Shown piece after piece: positions 1 to 7,709 of a stretch of DNA of 48,862 bases. A model generated the notes under the pieces. It did no database searches and was not told where the DNA came from. It saw only the letters and a program-made list of their open reading frames with translations. The stretch's first letter is position 1, and each line of letters starts with the position of its first letter. The translations under genes were made by a program, and so were the position numbers. Source of the stretch: Campylobacterales bacterium. GTDB taxonomy: Bacteria; Campylobacterota; Campylobacteria; Campylobacterales; Sulfurovaceae. The stretch spans positions 1 through 48,862 of the forward strand of contig JACXUM010000014.1 of assembly GCA_014763895.1 (NCBI GenBank). Direction: 5' to 3'.

Positions 1-41
1 ATCTGCTCAAGGGCTTCATTGAGATCGAACTGTCCGTTCAT
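1..41 (-). CDS. Start of a gene running off the left edge
   Basis: On the minus strand an ATG at 41-39 is preceded by a good ribosome binding site (AAGGA, about 7 nt upstream). It opens a frame reading MNGQFDLNEALEQ with no stop before the window edge. It overlaps the 3' end of the 106-codon gene at 16-336 by 26 bp in another frame. Only 13 residues are visible, so no family can be assigned. Confidence 0.5.
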   Translation of the reverse strand, partial: MNGQFDLNEALEQ

Positions 42-336
42 GTGTTAATCCTTTAGAATATTGTATTCTATCGGACTGACACAAAATTTCTAACGCTCCC
101 GAAAAAATTAATTCTTTATTTTTTACATGGTTAATGACTTCTATTACTGATGCACAATCTCCGGATTCTTCATTTATATTTGACATTAATCTTTGAATAA
201 ATTTATTAGATCCATAATGATTTGTTTCTTGAGTTAAAATAAAATTTAAGTTTCTTATATTCAAATCTACAAGTATATCTGTATTTCTTTTTTCTTTTAA
301 AATAATGTTTTTTAAATTTTTGCTGTCAATTAACAT
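16..336 (-). CDS. Hypothetical protein, 106 aa, AT-rich
   Basis: I do not recognise this protein. It is soluble-looking, with no signal peptide or membrane segment, a lysine- and asparagine-rich N-terminus, and a short stretch GDCASVIEVINHVKNKELIF in the middle. Base composition is clearly more AT-rich than in the housekeeping genes to the right. No strong Shine-Dalgarno precedes the ATG. It lies about 20 bp downstream of a 40-codon ORF on the same strand, so the two may be co-transcribed, and its 3' end overlaps the start of the edge gene. AT richness and lack of recognisable family suggest accessory DNA. Confidence 0.5.
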   Translation of the reverse strand: MLIDSKNLKNIILKEKRNTDILVDLNIRNLNFILTQETNHYGSNKFIQRLMSNINEESGDCASVIEVINHVKNKELIFSGALEILCQSDRIQYSKGLTHERTVRSQ

Positions 337-355
337 AATTGTAAAATTTAAATCT

Positions 356-478
356 CTACTTTTTTAGATGCATAAAAAAATCTAAAATGTTTTTTACCTT
401 CATGAAAATTTCAATTGCCAAATTAACATCTGTTTCCTCAAAATCAATCTTTTCACGTATAATATTTTTAGCTCTCAT
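356..478 (-). CDS. Possible small protein, 40 aa
   Basis: This short frame starts MRAKNIIREKIDFEETDVN and ends in FFMHLKK. Its ATG at 478 has an AAAGGA ribosome binding site 7 nt upstream; an in-frame ATG at 502 has none. A TATAAT-like -10 (505-510, minus strand) lies just upstream. The predicted peptide is charged and probably helical, with no known domain that I recognise. It sits directly before the 106-aa gene, giving a two-gene AT-rich unit. It occupies much of the otherwise gene-free stretch 337-648. It could also be non-coding. Confidence 0.35.
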   Translation of the reverse strand: MRAKNIIREKIDFEETDVNLAIEIFMKVKNILDFFMHLKK

Positions 479-606
479 TTTTTCATCCTTTATTCTCCTC
501 ATATATTATAATATTTCTTTTTGATTGTTTGCTGTAATGAGTGTGATTGTATTGTTTTAAAAGATGAGGATTCAAAAAAATAATGAAAGTTAATGTAGAG
601 ATATAT

Positions 607-640
607 TAGGTACAAAAGCAGTTAACTGCTTTTGTACCTA
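607..640. repeat. Perfect 34-bp palindrome downstream of the csp gene
   Basis: Two 17-bp arms (TAGGTACAAAAGCAGTT and its exact reverse complement) meet with no spacer. As RNA this could form a 15-bp stem with a TTAA loop, starting 8 bp after the cold-shock gene stop. Neither side has the run of U expected of a classical intrinsic terminator, so a terminator, RNA 3'-end stabiliser or protein binding site are all possible. Confidence 0.8.
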
Positions 641-648
641 TAAAAGGA

Positions 649-870
649 TTAGGAGAGAATTGTAACGTTCTGTGCCTGAGGACCTTTTTCGCCCTGTCCG
701 ATCTCAAAAGATACTTTTTGATTTTCAGTTAAGTCTACACGACCATAACCGGTGTTGTTTATTTGACGAAAATGCACGAATACATCTTTGCTTCCGTCAT
801 CTGGTTGGATAAATCCAAAACCTTTTTCACTGTTGAACCATTTAACGGTTCCATTCATTTGATTTGCCAT
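649..870 (-). CDS. Cold-shock domain protein (CspA family)
   Basis: The 73-residue protein is a single cold-shock domain, a five-stranded OB fold that binds single-stranded RNA or DNA and melts mRNA secondary structure. The RNP1-like motif [11 protein letters not shown] (about residues 16-26) and RNP2-like motif DVFVHF (about 29-34) are intact, and the conserved KWFN start is present. Length matches the family. A strong promoter at 1023-1051 implies a leader of roughly 145 nt before the ATG, as in temperature-controlled cspA mRNAs. It is monocistronic; a perfect palindrome follows the stop. The exact paralogue name cannot be given. Confidence 0.95.
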   Translation of the reverse strand: MANQMNGTVKWFNSEKGFGFIQPDDGSKDVFVHFRQINNTGYGRVDLTENQKVSFEIGQGEKGPQAQNVTILS

Positions 871-1022
871 TGCAATTCCTTTGATTATAAATTACTTCAT
901 TGCTGAAGCGGTTGAAAATATAAAGTGGAGAGTATTCTTTGAGGGTGAATCGTCAATCTAACTAAAGGTCATCAATAAAAGCAAACCAAAGATGAAACTC
1001 TAAATCATCTTTCAATAGGGCA

Positions 1023-1051
1023 AGTATAGCTGAAATATTTTAGAATAGCAA
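1023..1051 (-). promoter_or_regulatory. Predicted sigma-70 promoter of the csp gene
   Basis: On the minus strand TTGCTA (1051-1046) and TATACT (1028-1023) are separated by 17 bp. Transcription would start near 1016, giving a leader of about 145 nt. The leader contains an AAGATGA/TCATCTT hairpin around 992-1014. Confidence 0.6.
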
Positions 1052-1076
1052 GAGCGAGCGTAAAGCGCTCTTTTTT
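1050..1076 (+). terminator. Hairpin plus T6, plus-strand orientation, role unclear
   Basis: A 7-bp stem (AAGAGCG/CGCTCTT) is followed by six T on the plus strand, the form of an intrinsic terminator. No plus-strand gene lies to its left. It is 5 bp past the stop of the minus-strand DUF1456 gene, but in that direction the U-tract is missing. It also abuts the csp -35 box. Confidence 0.3.
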
Positions 1077-1081
1077 GGGGA

Positions 1082-1555
1082 CTATTCAACATCTCCTGTA
1101 TAGAAAAACTCGTCCAATCCATCCAAAAAAGCCATCAGCAGTTCATCCGAACAGACTTTGAAGTTTTTATGGTCCTCTTTTCTAAAGAGGGCAGAGAGTT
1201 GCTGTTTGCTTAGGTTCACATCGGCAAGGTTGAAGATAATCTCGGTTTCAGGTTCTTTAAGATTGAGCGCAATGCGAAGCTTTTTGAGAACCAGGTTATT
1301 GGTCAGTTCCACACTCTCGTCATCATTTTGTTTTTTAGTTGATGGACCACGTTTAAGCAGGATCAATCCATCCAAAAATATGCCCAGCTCCTCATAACTG
1401 CATTGCTCAAAATCTTTGTCATAACGACGTTTGAGTAAGTGCTCAAGATGTTCGGGAGACATTTCATAAGAAGCCAGGGCATAAGCTTTGAGCATGGCTT
1501 CATTGTCAAGGCTCAATGCCGTTTTTATTTTATAGAGGATATCATTGGTTTTCAT
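1082..1555 (-). CDS. DUF1456 (YehS-like) family protein
   Basis: This 157-aa soluble protein consists of two tandem copies of the DUF1456 module, about residues 1-70 and 85-155. Each copy has the pattern 'N-x-L-x-K-[IL]-[KR]-x-A-L', an acidic helix, then F-x-x-C-S/Y-x-E-L and FLDGL near its end (FLDGLILLKRG and FLDGLDEFF). The family is widespread in proteobacteria and has no established function. It is the last gene of the run ychF, DUF302 lipoprotein, DUF1456, with a 10-bp gap from the preceding gene. Confidence 0.85.
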   Translation of the reverse strand: MKTNDILYKIKTALSLDNEAMLKAYALASYEMSPEHLEHLLKRRYDKDFEQCSYEELGIFLDGLILLKRGPSTKKQNDDESVELTNNLVLKKLRIALNLKEPETEIIFNLADVNLSKQQLSALFRKEDHKNFKVCSDELLMAFLDGLDEFFYTGDVE

Positions 1556-1565
1556 TTAAACTCTT

Positions 1566-2027
1566 TTATTTAGCTGCTGCTTCTTTGGCCAATGTTTGAA
1601 GAGAAACATTGATTTTGTTGATAATATCCAGACATTTTGTATCTTTGATATTATGTTTGAGTGACCAGTATTCCGGATTGGTATAGGTCATACTTGTTTT
1701 ACCTTCATAATCGGTTGTAAAAAGCATGTTTAAAGGCAGATCCAGTCCCATTGTAGGGTTGCACTGCATCAGCATCGCTTCTACTTTGGTATTTCCGAAA
1801 ACCACCAAGACCTCCGGTTTTAATGTTATATTCAAGTCATTGGCATTTTTTGCATGATTGATTGACACAAGATAGTTCAATTCTTCACCGGGAAGTGCAG
1901 CAATGAATTTTTGAATTGTAGTAGTCATATCATTTTGACTCTCTACAGTGTTAAGGAATGCACCTTTTTTATTCTCGCATCCCAAAAAGGCCAAGACCAT
2001 AAGTCCAAGTAAAAGAAATTTTTTCAT
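1566..2027 (-). CDS. DUF302 domain lipoprotein
   Basis: The 153-aa protein starts with a lipoprotein signal ending in the lipobox LAFLGC, so the mature protein should be anchored through Cys17. The rest matches the DUF302 fold: an early phase 'TTTIQKFIAALP', a central strand EVLVVFGNTKVEAMLMQCNP, the family hallmark G-N-P/T-x-x-x-x-L-M, and then 'GLDLPLNMLF'. DUF302 proteins are common in sulfur-oxidising and marine bacteria; their role is not known. It lies 8 bp after ychF and 10 bp before the DUF1456 gene, so it is probably in the same transcript. Confidence 0.85.
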   Translation of the reverse strand: MKKFLLLGLMVLAFLGCENKKGAFLNTVESQNDMTTTIQKFIAALPGEELNYLVSINHAKNANDLNITLKPEVLVVFGNTKVEAMLMQCNPTMGLDLPLNMLFTTDYEGKTSMTYTNPEYWSLKHNIKDTKCLDIINKINVSLQTLAKEAAAK

Positions 2028-2035
2028 TGTATCCT

Positions 2036-3139
2036 CTATACGTTAAATCTAAAGTGCATCACATCGCCGTCACGCACGGTATAGTCTTTTCCTTCAAGAC
2101 GCATTTTCCCGGCTTCTTTGGCACCTGCTTCACCATTACATGTTATGAAGTCTTCATAACTGATAACCTCTGCACGGATAAAGCCTTTTTCAAAGTCATT
2201 ATGGATAACGGCTGCTGCTTTAGGCGCAGTCGTATTTTTTCGGATGGTCCAAGCACGCACTTCCTTTACCCCGGCAGTAAAGTAGCTCATCAAACCAAGT
2301 TTATCAAATCCTTTTCTGATGATCTGGTCAAGGCCTGATTCGGTCACACCCAAAGAGTCCAACATTTCTGTTTTTTCTTCTTCATCGAAACCAACAAGCT
2401 CCTCTTCAACTTTGGCGCAAAGCTTGATCACTTCTCTGTTATGCTTGGCGGCAAATTCTCGTAGTGCCTTGACATGTTCATTGTCTTCGCTGAGGCCCTC
2501 TTCATCCACATTTGCACCGTACATGATCTCTTTTGCAGTCAGTAGCCTGAGCTCTTTGTTCAATGTTATAAAATTTTCATCTTCCTGGTCTTCAAAATCT
2601 GATGCAGGATTGCCATCTGCAATGAATTCCATCAGTTTTTGGGCTATTTCAAGCTGTGCTTTGGAATCCCTGTCGTTACCTTTAGCCTTTCTGGCAAGGT
2701 TGTCGATACGTTTTTGCAGTGAATCCAGATCTGCAAGCATAAGTTCTTGTTCGATGATCTCGATATCACGGATAGGATCAATCGAACCTTCCACGTGTGT
2801 GATATTCTCATCTTCGAAGCATCTGACGATTTCAAGGATCACTTCTGTCTCACGGATATTTGAGAGGAATTTGTTTCCTAGCCCCTCACCTTTGCTCGCA
2901 CCTTTGACAAGACCAGCGATATCGACAAAGTCAAGTGTAGAGTACTGGATACGCTCGGGATTGATGATCTTTGCCAGCGCATCTAGTCTTGCATCGGGTA
3001 CCGGTACCACAGCCTTGTTTGGTTCTATTGTACAAAACGGATAGTTTGCACTTTCTGCATTTTGCGCTTTGGTCAATGCGTTAAATGTGGTAGATTTTCC
3101 TACGTTTGGAAGTCCAACAAGTCCTATACCTAATCCCAT
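2036..3139 (-). CDS. ychF: Redox/ribosome-associated ATPase YchF (OLA1 family)
   Basis: This 367-aa protein is a full-length YchF/OLA1 P-loop NTPase of the Obg superfamily, which unusually prefers ATP and associates with ribosomes. Visible elements are the P-loop GLPNVGKST (about residues 8-16), the switch II sequence DFVDIAGLVKGASKGEGLGN, a coiled-coil middle (about 130-200), and the C-terminal TGS-like domain with TAPKAAAVIHNDFEKGFIRAEV and ending DGDVMHFRFNV. The degenerate NKxD-type site fits ATP preference. The start has a good AAGGA site. It heads a minus-strand run with the DUF302 and DUF1456 genes. Confidence 0.96.
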   Translation of the reverse strand: MGLGIGLVGLPNVGKSTTFNALTKAQNAESANYPFCTIEPNKAVVPVPDARLDALAKIINPERIQYSTLDFVDIAGLVKGASKGEGLGNKFLSNIRETEVILEIVRCFEDENITHVEGSIDPIRDIEIIEQELMLADLDSLQKRIDNLARKAKGNDRDSKAQLEIAQKLMEFIADGNPASDFEDQEDENFITLNKELRLLTAKEIMYGANVDEEGLSEDNEHVKALREFAAKHNREVIKLCAKVEEELVGFDEEEKTEMLDSLGVTESGLDQIIRKGFDKLGLMSYFTAGVKEVRAWTIRKNTTAPKAAAVIHNDFEKGFIRAEVISYEDFITCNGEAGAKEAGKMRLEGKDYTVRDGDVMHFRFNV

Positions 3140-3214
3140 ACTATTCCTTACTTTTTATCTTTATTTATTGGCGTGATTCTATCCAAAAAATCATCAAAAG
3201 GGGATTAATCAATT

Positions 3215-3245
3215 TTGCCTGTCATTATGTAAAAGAGGGTATAAT
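3215..3245 (+). promoter_or_regulatory. Predicted promoter of the CPA2 antiporter
   Basis: TTGCCT at 3215-3220 and a consensus TATAAT at 3240-3245 are spaced by 19 bp. The -10 ends 19 nt before the chosen ATG at 3265, leaving a very short leader that still holds the AGGGGGG ribosome binding site. Confidence 0.5.
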
Positions 3246-3264
3246 AGGGCAAATAGGGGGGATT

Positions 3265-4893
3265 ATGGAAAATACAATGCTTATCTTGATCATCGCCATT
3301 GCGATCGCGACAGTACTCAATGTCGTCCTCAAACGGTTTGGCATACCGACCATCATCGGCTATATCGTTTCAGGATTCGCCATCTCTACGATTTTCCATT
3401 TCGGTGAAGAGTCGCGTGAAACGCTTTCCCATCTTGCAGAATTTGGGATCGTTTTTTTGATGTTTACCATAGGGCTTGAGTTTTCGATCAATCATCTCAA
3501 AAGCATGAAAAAAGAGGTCTTTCTGTTTGGTGGGTTTGAAGTCCTATTTGCAGGATTCTTGTTCACTGCTTTGGGCTACTGGATAATGGGCCTAGAGCTT
3601 AAAAGCTCGATCGTGGTTGGATTTGCACTTTCACTCTCCTCAACGGCTATCGTACTCAAAGTGCTCAATGAAAGCCATGATATCCATTCTGGATACGGAC
3701 GTGTTGTACTGGGTATCCTGCTGTTCCAGGATCTGGCTGTTATCCCGATCTTGCTGATGATCTCTATTTTTACATCGCAGAATGCCAGTATAGGGACATT
3801 GCTTTTTCATACGTTATCAAGTGCAGTCGGTGTTTTTTTGATCATTTTTTTAGTCGGAAAATACTTCTTGGAGCGTTTCTTTGACTGGATCACGTCCACT
3901 GATTCTGAAGAGATCTTTTTGATTGCCGTATTATTGGGTGTTATCAGTGCTTCGGTATTGGCACAGTCATTTGGATTTTCCTACTCTTTGGGTGCATTTT
4001 TGGTCGGTATGACATTGGCAGAGACCAAATACCGCTACCGTATCGAAGCAGACCTTGTACCTTTTAGAGATATTTTGCTCGGCATTTTCTTCGTAACGAT
4101 AGGGATGCAGATAGACTGGCACTCCTTCATGGATTTTGGTTTTTACATTATTGGGATAGTCCTGTCCATTATGCTTATCAAAGGATTTTTGATCTGGAGC
4201 ATACTGCAGTTTTTTGTCCAAAGAAGAACCGCACTCAAAGCGGCGTTAGCTCTTTTTCAGGTAGGAGAGTTCGCACTGGCGATCATTGCCTTGGCAGACG
4301 GGTCTCATCTTATCGCACATGATTTAGATCAGATCCTGATCATTTCCGTAGTGATTTCAATGATCATTACTCCTTTTATATTAAAAAATATTAAAAGTAT
4401 CTGTGACATATTGACCAAAGAACCTGGAACGCTCAGGGAACGTGCATTGATCGGGGGTACTTTTCAAGGGCATATCATTATCTGCGGATACGGACCGGTA
4501 GGGCAGAAACTGGCACAAAAATTTAAGGAAAAAAATTTGCTCTATATCATTCTCGAACATGATGTGAAAGTGGTAGATGCAGCGATACAAAAAGGCGAGA
4601 GCAGTATATTTTTAGCCAATGCCGCACAAAAAATGGTATTGGAACACTTTAACGTGAAAGAGTGCGTTGCGATCATCGTCGCAATAGAGAACGAGATCCA
4701 AAGACAGCTTATCTGCGAGAATATCGTTTCCTTTGGAAAAGAGATCAACAGCATCGTTAAAGTAAACAATAGTGCCGAAGAGCAGGTAGTCGCTTCACTA
4801 GGTATTCAGCATATTGTCAACGATAGAGAAACCATTGCTGATATGCTTGCAGAAAAAGCATTAGCATGTCAACTTGATTATAATAAAAGTTAG
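3265..4893 (+). CDS. Monovalent cation:proton antiporter, CPA2 family (KefB/C-like)
   Basis: The 542-aa inner-membrane protein has an N-terminal Na+/H+ exchanger domain (about residues 1-375, roughly 12 membrane spans) and a cytosolic RCK/TrkA-N domain (about 405-542). The latter starts HIIICGYGPVGQKLAQ, a Rossmann nucleotide-binding loop, with an acidic residue at the end of strand 2 (IILEHD), as in NAD(H)-binding RCK domains. The transport core shows FGIPTIIGYIVSG, LEFSI and FQDLAVIP, typical of Kef/CPA2 proteins that exchange K+ or Na+ for H+. A longer frame begins at 3106, but the ATG at 3265 follows an AGGGGGG site and a promoter, so I chose it. It stands alone between divergent ychF and convergent pepA. 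Whether the cation is K+ or Na+ cannot be told. Confidence 0.9.
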   Translation: MENTMLILIIAIAIATVLNVVLKRFGIPTIIGYIVSGFAISTIFHFGEESRETLSHLAEFGIVFLMFTIGLEFSINHLKSMKKEVFLFGGFEVLFAGFLFTALGYWIMGLELKSSIVVGFALSLSSTAIVLKVLNESHDIHSGYGRVVLGILLFQDLAVIPILLMISIFTSQNASIGTLLFHTLSSAVGVFLIIFLVGKYFLERFFDWITSTDSEEIFLIAVLLGVISASVLAQSFGFSYSLGAFLVGMTLAETKYRYRIEADLVPFRDILLGIFFVTIGMQIDWHSFMDFGFYIIGIVLSIMLIKGFLIWSILQFFVQRRTALKAALALFQVGEFALAIIALADGSHLIAHDLDQILIISVVISMIITPFILKNIKSICDILTKEPGTLRERALIGGTFQGHIIICGYGPVGQKLAQKFKEKNLLYIILEHDVKVVDAAIQKGESSIFLANAAQKMVLEHFNVKECVAIIVAIENEIQRQLICENIVSFGKEINSIVKVNNSAEEQVVASLGIQHIVNDRETIADMLAEKALACQLDYNKS

Positions 4894-4898
4894 GATGG

Positions 4899-4924
4899 AA
4901 AAAGCAAGCGCATAAAGCGCCTGC
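4899..4924 (-). terminator. Intrinsic terminator after pepA
   Basis: Read on the minus strand, GCAGGCGC-TTTAT-GCGCTTGC forms a 7-8 bp stem with one mismatch and is followed directly by TTTTT. It begins 12 bp after the pepA stop and separates pepA from the convergent antiporter gene. Confidence 0.65.
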
Positions 4925-4936
4925 CAAAGAAGTGAG

Positions 4937-6391
4937 TTATTTGGATAGGTTTTCAAGCAATCTGAGCATCAGTCTCACACCGGCTCCTGATGCCCCATGC
5001 GGGTTCTCTCCCCATACATGTTCGACAAATGCAGGCCCTGCGATATCGATATGTGCCCATTTGTCCCTATGGTCTTCATCGATGAATTCAGCAAGGAACA
5101 TCGATGCTGTGATCGCACCGCCATATCTTGTGTTCGAAATATTGCAGATATCGGCGATCTCTGATTTAAGCGTTTTTTTCAGATAGCGGTTAAAATCAAG
5201 TTTTGTGACCAATTCACCCGAGCATTGTGCCGCTTCAGTCACCAAATTTTTAGGTGTGTCGCAGTTGCCCATAACTCCTGAAGTATAGTTACCGACACCC
5301 ACTACACAAGCACCTGTAAGCGTTGCAAAATCAAAAAGATAATCCGCCTTGACCTCTTGTTGTGCATATGCCAATACATCGGCAAGTACCAAACGACCTT
5401 CGGCATCGGTGTTTCTTACTTCAATGGTTTTTCCGCTTTTGGAAATAAGTACGTCATCAGGTTTATAGGCATCTCCACCTATCATGTTCTCAACTGCACC
5501 GACAAATCCGTGCACTTCGACAGGCAGATTCATCTGTGCAACGGCTTTCATGATCCCAAGTACGGCAGAACCGCCGCTTTTATCTGCTTTCATCGTGACC
5601 ATGAAATCTGAAGGTTTGAGGCTTAGCCCACCGCTATCATAGGTCAGACCTTTACCTACAAGAGAGATCACGGCTTTAGGGTTTTTAGGTTTATGCGCAA
5701 GATGGATGACCCTTGGTCTATGACGGCTTGCACGTGCTACAGCGAGCAGAGCGCCCATCTTCTCTTTTCTGATCTCATTACCTTTGAGAATTTTACAATG
5801 CAGATCATACTCTTCAGCCAGATCTTTGGCGATATGCGCCATAACATCCGGATAACAGTCATCCGGAGTCGTGTTGACGATGTCCCTTGTAAAGTTGGTT
5901 GCTTCAGATGTAATCTGTCCAAGATGAAGCGCATGGGCACATGCCTCAATATCCAAAATCTCTCCATGATATTCTTCCAGTGAAATCGTAATATCCGTTA
6001 CGGGATTGGATCGTTTATCGCTTTTATATTTTTCAAAACGGTAGGCACCCAGCTCAAATCCTTCCACCATTGCCCTGATCATATCGGCAGATTTTGTTTC
6101 ATCAAGATACGATGCGATGCTGACATGGTTATAGGATGTTGAAACAAGTGTACGCATTGCAGTTGCTGTTGCGGTTCTGAGATTGTCGGCTGTGATCTTT
6201 TCTACCCCTACATAAAGTCTGTCTCGTTCCAAAAAGAGAGCAGTTTCATCCTGCCCGCCTTTGAATCCAGCCTTTTTAAGCAGTTCTTTATCCTGAACAA
6301 AAGTATGTTCAAGATCTTTTTGGGCAACCAGAACGATCTGAAGATCACTTTGGATATTATTGATTGGTTCGATAGTAAGTTGAAAATTCAT
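4937..6391 (-). CDS. pepA: Cytosol (leucyl) aminopeptidase, M17 family
   Basis: This M17 metallo-aminopeptidase releases N-terminal residues such as leucine from peptides in the cytosol, using two divalent metals in a hexameric enzyme. The catalytic C-terminal domain (about residues 170-480) has the signature NTDAEGRL, plus YDSGGLSLK and KADKSGGSA carrying the metal ligands and active-site lysine. The N-terminal domain (about 1-160) is divergent, as usual. The frame opens with ATG-ACT-ATG; AAGGA lies 5 nt before the second ATG and touches the first, so I start at 6391 (484 aa); 6397 is the alternative. Its start overlaps or abuts the trpB stop, so the two are translationally linked. Confidence 0.93.
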   Translation of the reverse strand: MNFQLTIEPINNIQSDLQIVLVAQKDLEHTFVQDKELLKKAGFKGGQDETALFLERDRLYVGVEKITADNLRTATATAMRTLVSTSYNHVSIASYLDETKSADMIRAMVEGFELGAYRFEKYKSDKRSNPVTDITISLEEYHGEILDIEACAHALHLGQITSEATNFTRDIVNTTPDDCYPDVMAHIAKDLAEEYDLHCKILKGNEIRKEKMGALLAVARASRHRPRVIHLAHKPKNPKAVISLVGKGLTYDSGGLSLKPSDFMVTMKADKSGGSAVLGIMKAVAQMNLPVEVHGFVGAVENMIGGDAYKPDDVLISKSGKTIEVRNTDAEGRLVLADVLAYAQQEVKADYLFDFATLTGACVVGVGNYTSGVMGNCDTPKNLVTEAAQCSGELVTKLDFNRYLKKTLKSEIADICNISNTRYGGAITASMFLAEFIDEDHRDKWAHIDIAGPAFVEHVWGENPHGASGAGVRLMLRLLENLSK

Positions 6392-6393
6392 AG

Positions 6394-7623
6394 TCATCCT
6401 TCAAATTGGTCTTTTAGTATCTCTTTGGCCTGGATCATATCCTTGTCGCCCCGTCCTGAGAGGTTGACCAGAATGATTTTATCCTTGATGGCCTGAGGAT
6501 CCAGTTTTTTCAAGTAGGCTACTGCATGGGAACTCTCAAAAGCAGGAATGATCCCTTCTTTTTGTGAAAGCCATACAAATGCCTCCAATGCTTCATCATC
6601 TGTGATATGATCATAGGTTACCTGGCCTGTATCTTTCAGGTAGGCATGTTCAGGCCCGATCCCAGGGTAGTCAAGCCCCGCAGAGATAGAATGAGCTTCC
6701 TGGATCTGCCCGTCTTCGTCCTGAAGCAGGTAGCTAAGCTGTCCGTGCAGTACCCCTGGGCTTCCTTTCTCTAAAGAACAGCCGTGTTTACAGTCAAGAC
6801 CTTCACCTCCTGCTTCTATACCGATACACTCTACGCTTTTATCTTTCAAAAAGTGATTGAAGATACCCATTGCATTGGAACCTCCACCGATGCAGGCGAT
6901 CACTTTATCCGGAAGCGAACCTTCGATCTCCTGAAGCTGTTTTTTGGCTTCCCAACCGATAATTGACTGGATATCCCTGACCATCATCGGGTAAGGGTGG
7001 GGACCTGCTACCGTACCGATAAGATAGTAGGTATCCCTTGCATGTGTTACCCAGTGACGGATAGCATCATTCATCGCATCTTTAAGTGTCTTGCTTCCTG
7101 ATTCAACGGCATGGACCTTTGCACCGAGGAGTTTCATTCTAAAGACATTGAGTTCTTGGCGTGCTACATCTTTGGCTCCCATGAAGACTTCGCATTCAAG
7201 TCCAAAAAGTGCAGCCACCGTCGCTGTTGCAACACCGTGCTGTCCCGCACCGGTTTCTGCAATGATTTTTTTCTTTCCCAGTCTCTTTGCCAAGACAGCC
7301 TGAGCGATACAGTGATTGATCTTATGTGCCCCGGTGTGGTTTAGATCTTCTCTTTTGAGGTATACCTTTGCACCGATCTCTTCAGAGATATTGGCTGCAT
7401 GATAAAGTGCAGAAGGGCGGCCGACATAGTTTTTGTAGTAGTAGTCAACTTCAGACCAGAATTCAGGATCAAATCGTACCGCTTCATAATCCAGCCTAAG
7501 CTGTTCAAGTGCAGGCATTAATGTTTCGGGTACGAAACGCCCACCGAATTTCCCAAAATGTCCCAGTTCGTTTGGATCATTGTGACTTGGTTTTGGGATA
7601 TAGACCGTTGTGTTTTTTTGCAT
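6394..7623 (-). CDS. trpB: Tryptophan synthase beta chain
   Basis: The 409-aa enzyme condenses indole with L-serine to L-tryptophan using pyridoxal phosphate. The PLP lysine is in HTGAHKIN (about residue 94) and the phosphate-binding loop is GGGSNAMG (about 237-244); [11 protein letters not shown] is also intact. Length matches TrpB1-type enzymes that pair with TrpA. No trpA or other trp gene is next to it; instead it is followed by pepA with almost no gap. A TATAAT -10 box at 7653-7658 (minus strand) gives a leader of about 23 nt. The unlinked position is the only unusual point. Confidence 0.96.
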   Translation of the reverse strand: MQKNTTVYIPKPSHNDPNELGHFGKFGGRFVPETLMPALEQLRLDYEAVRFDPEFWSEVDYYYKNYVGRPSALYHAANISEEIGAKVYLKREDLNHTGAHKINHCIAQAVLAKRLGKKKIIAETGAGQHGVATATVAALFGLECEVFMGAKDVARQELNVFRMKLLGAKVHAVESGSKTLKDAMNDAIRHWVTHARDTYYLIGTVAGPHPYPMMVRDIQSIIGWEAKKQLQEIEGSLPDKVIACIGGGSNAMGIFNHFLKDKSVECIGIEAGGEGLDCKHGCSLEKGSPGVLHGQLSYLLQDEDGQIQEAHSISAGLDYPGIGPEHAYLKDTGQVTYDHITDDEALEAFVWLSQKEGIIPAFESSHAVAYLKKLDPQAIKDKIILVNLSGRGDKDMIQAKEILKDQFEG

Positions 7624-7709
7624 GATTCACTCTTAAGAAAATTATTGTTTGGATTATAATAAACTCCCCTTTTAATCGGCTTAAAACCATGAATATTCGA
7701 AAGGCAGAT

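Noticed and set aside
1050-1076. A plus-strand small RNA ending at the hairpin with T6
   Set aside because: No convincing plus-strand promoter is seen between 870 and 1040, and the region is explained by the csp promoter and leader on the other strand.
2319-3044. 241-codon plus-strand ORF opposite ychF
   Set aside because: Serine-rich low-complexity product and full overlap with a perfectly conserved ychF; it is a shadow frame.
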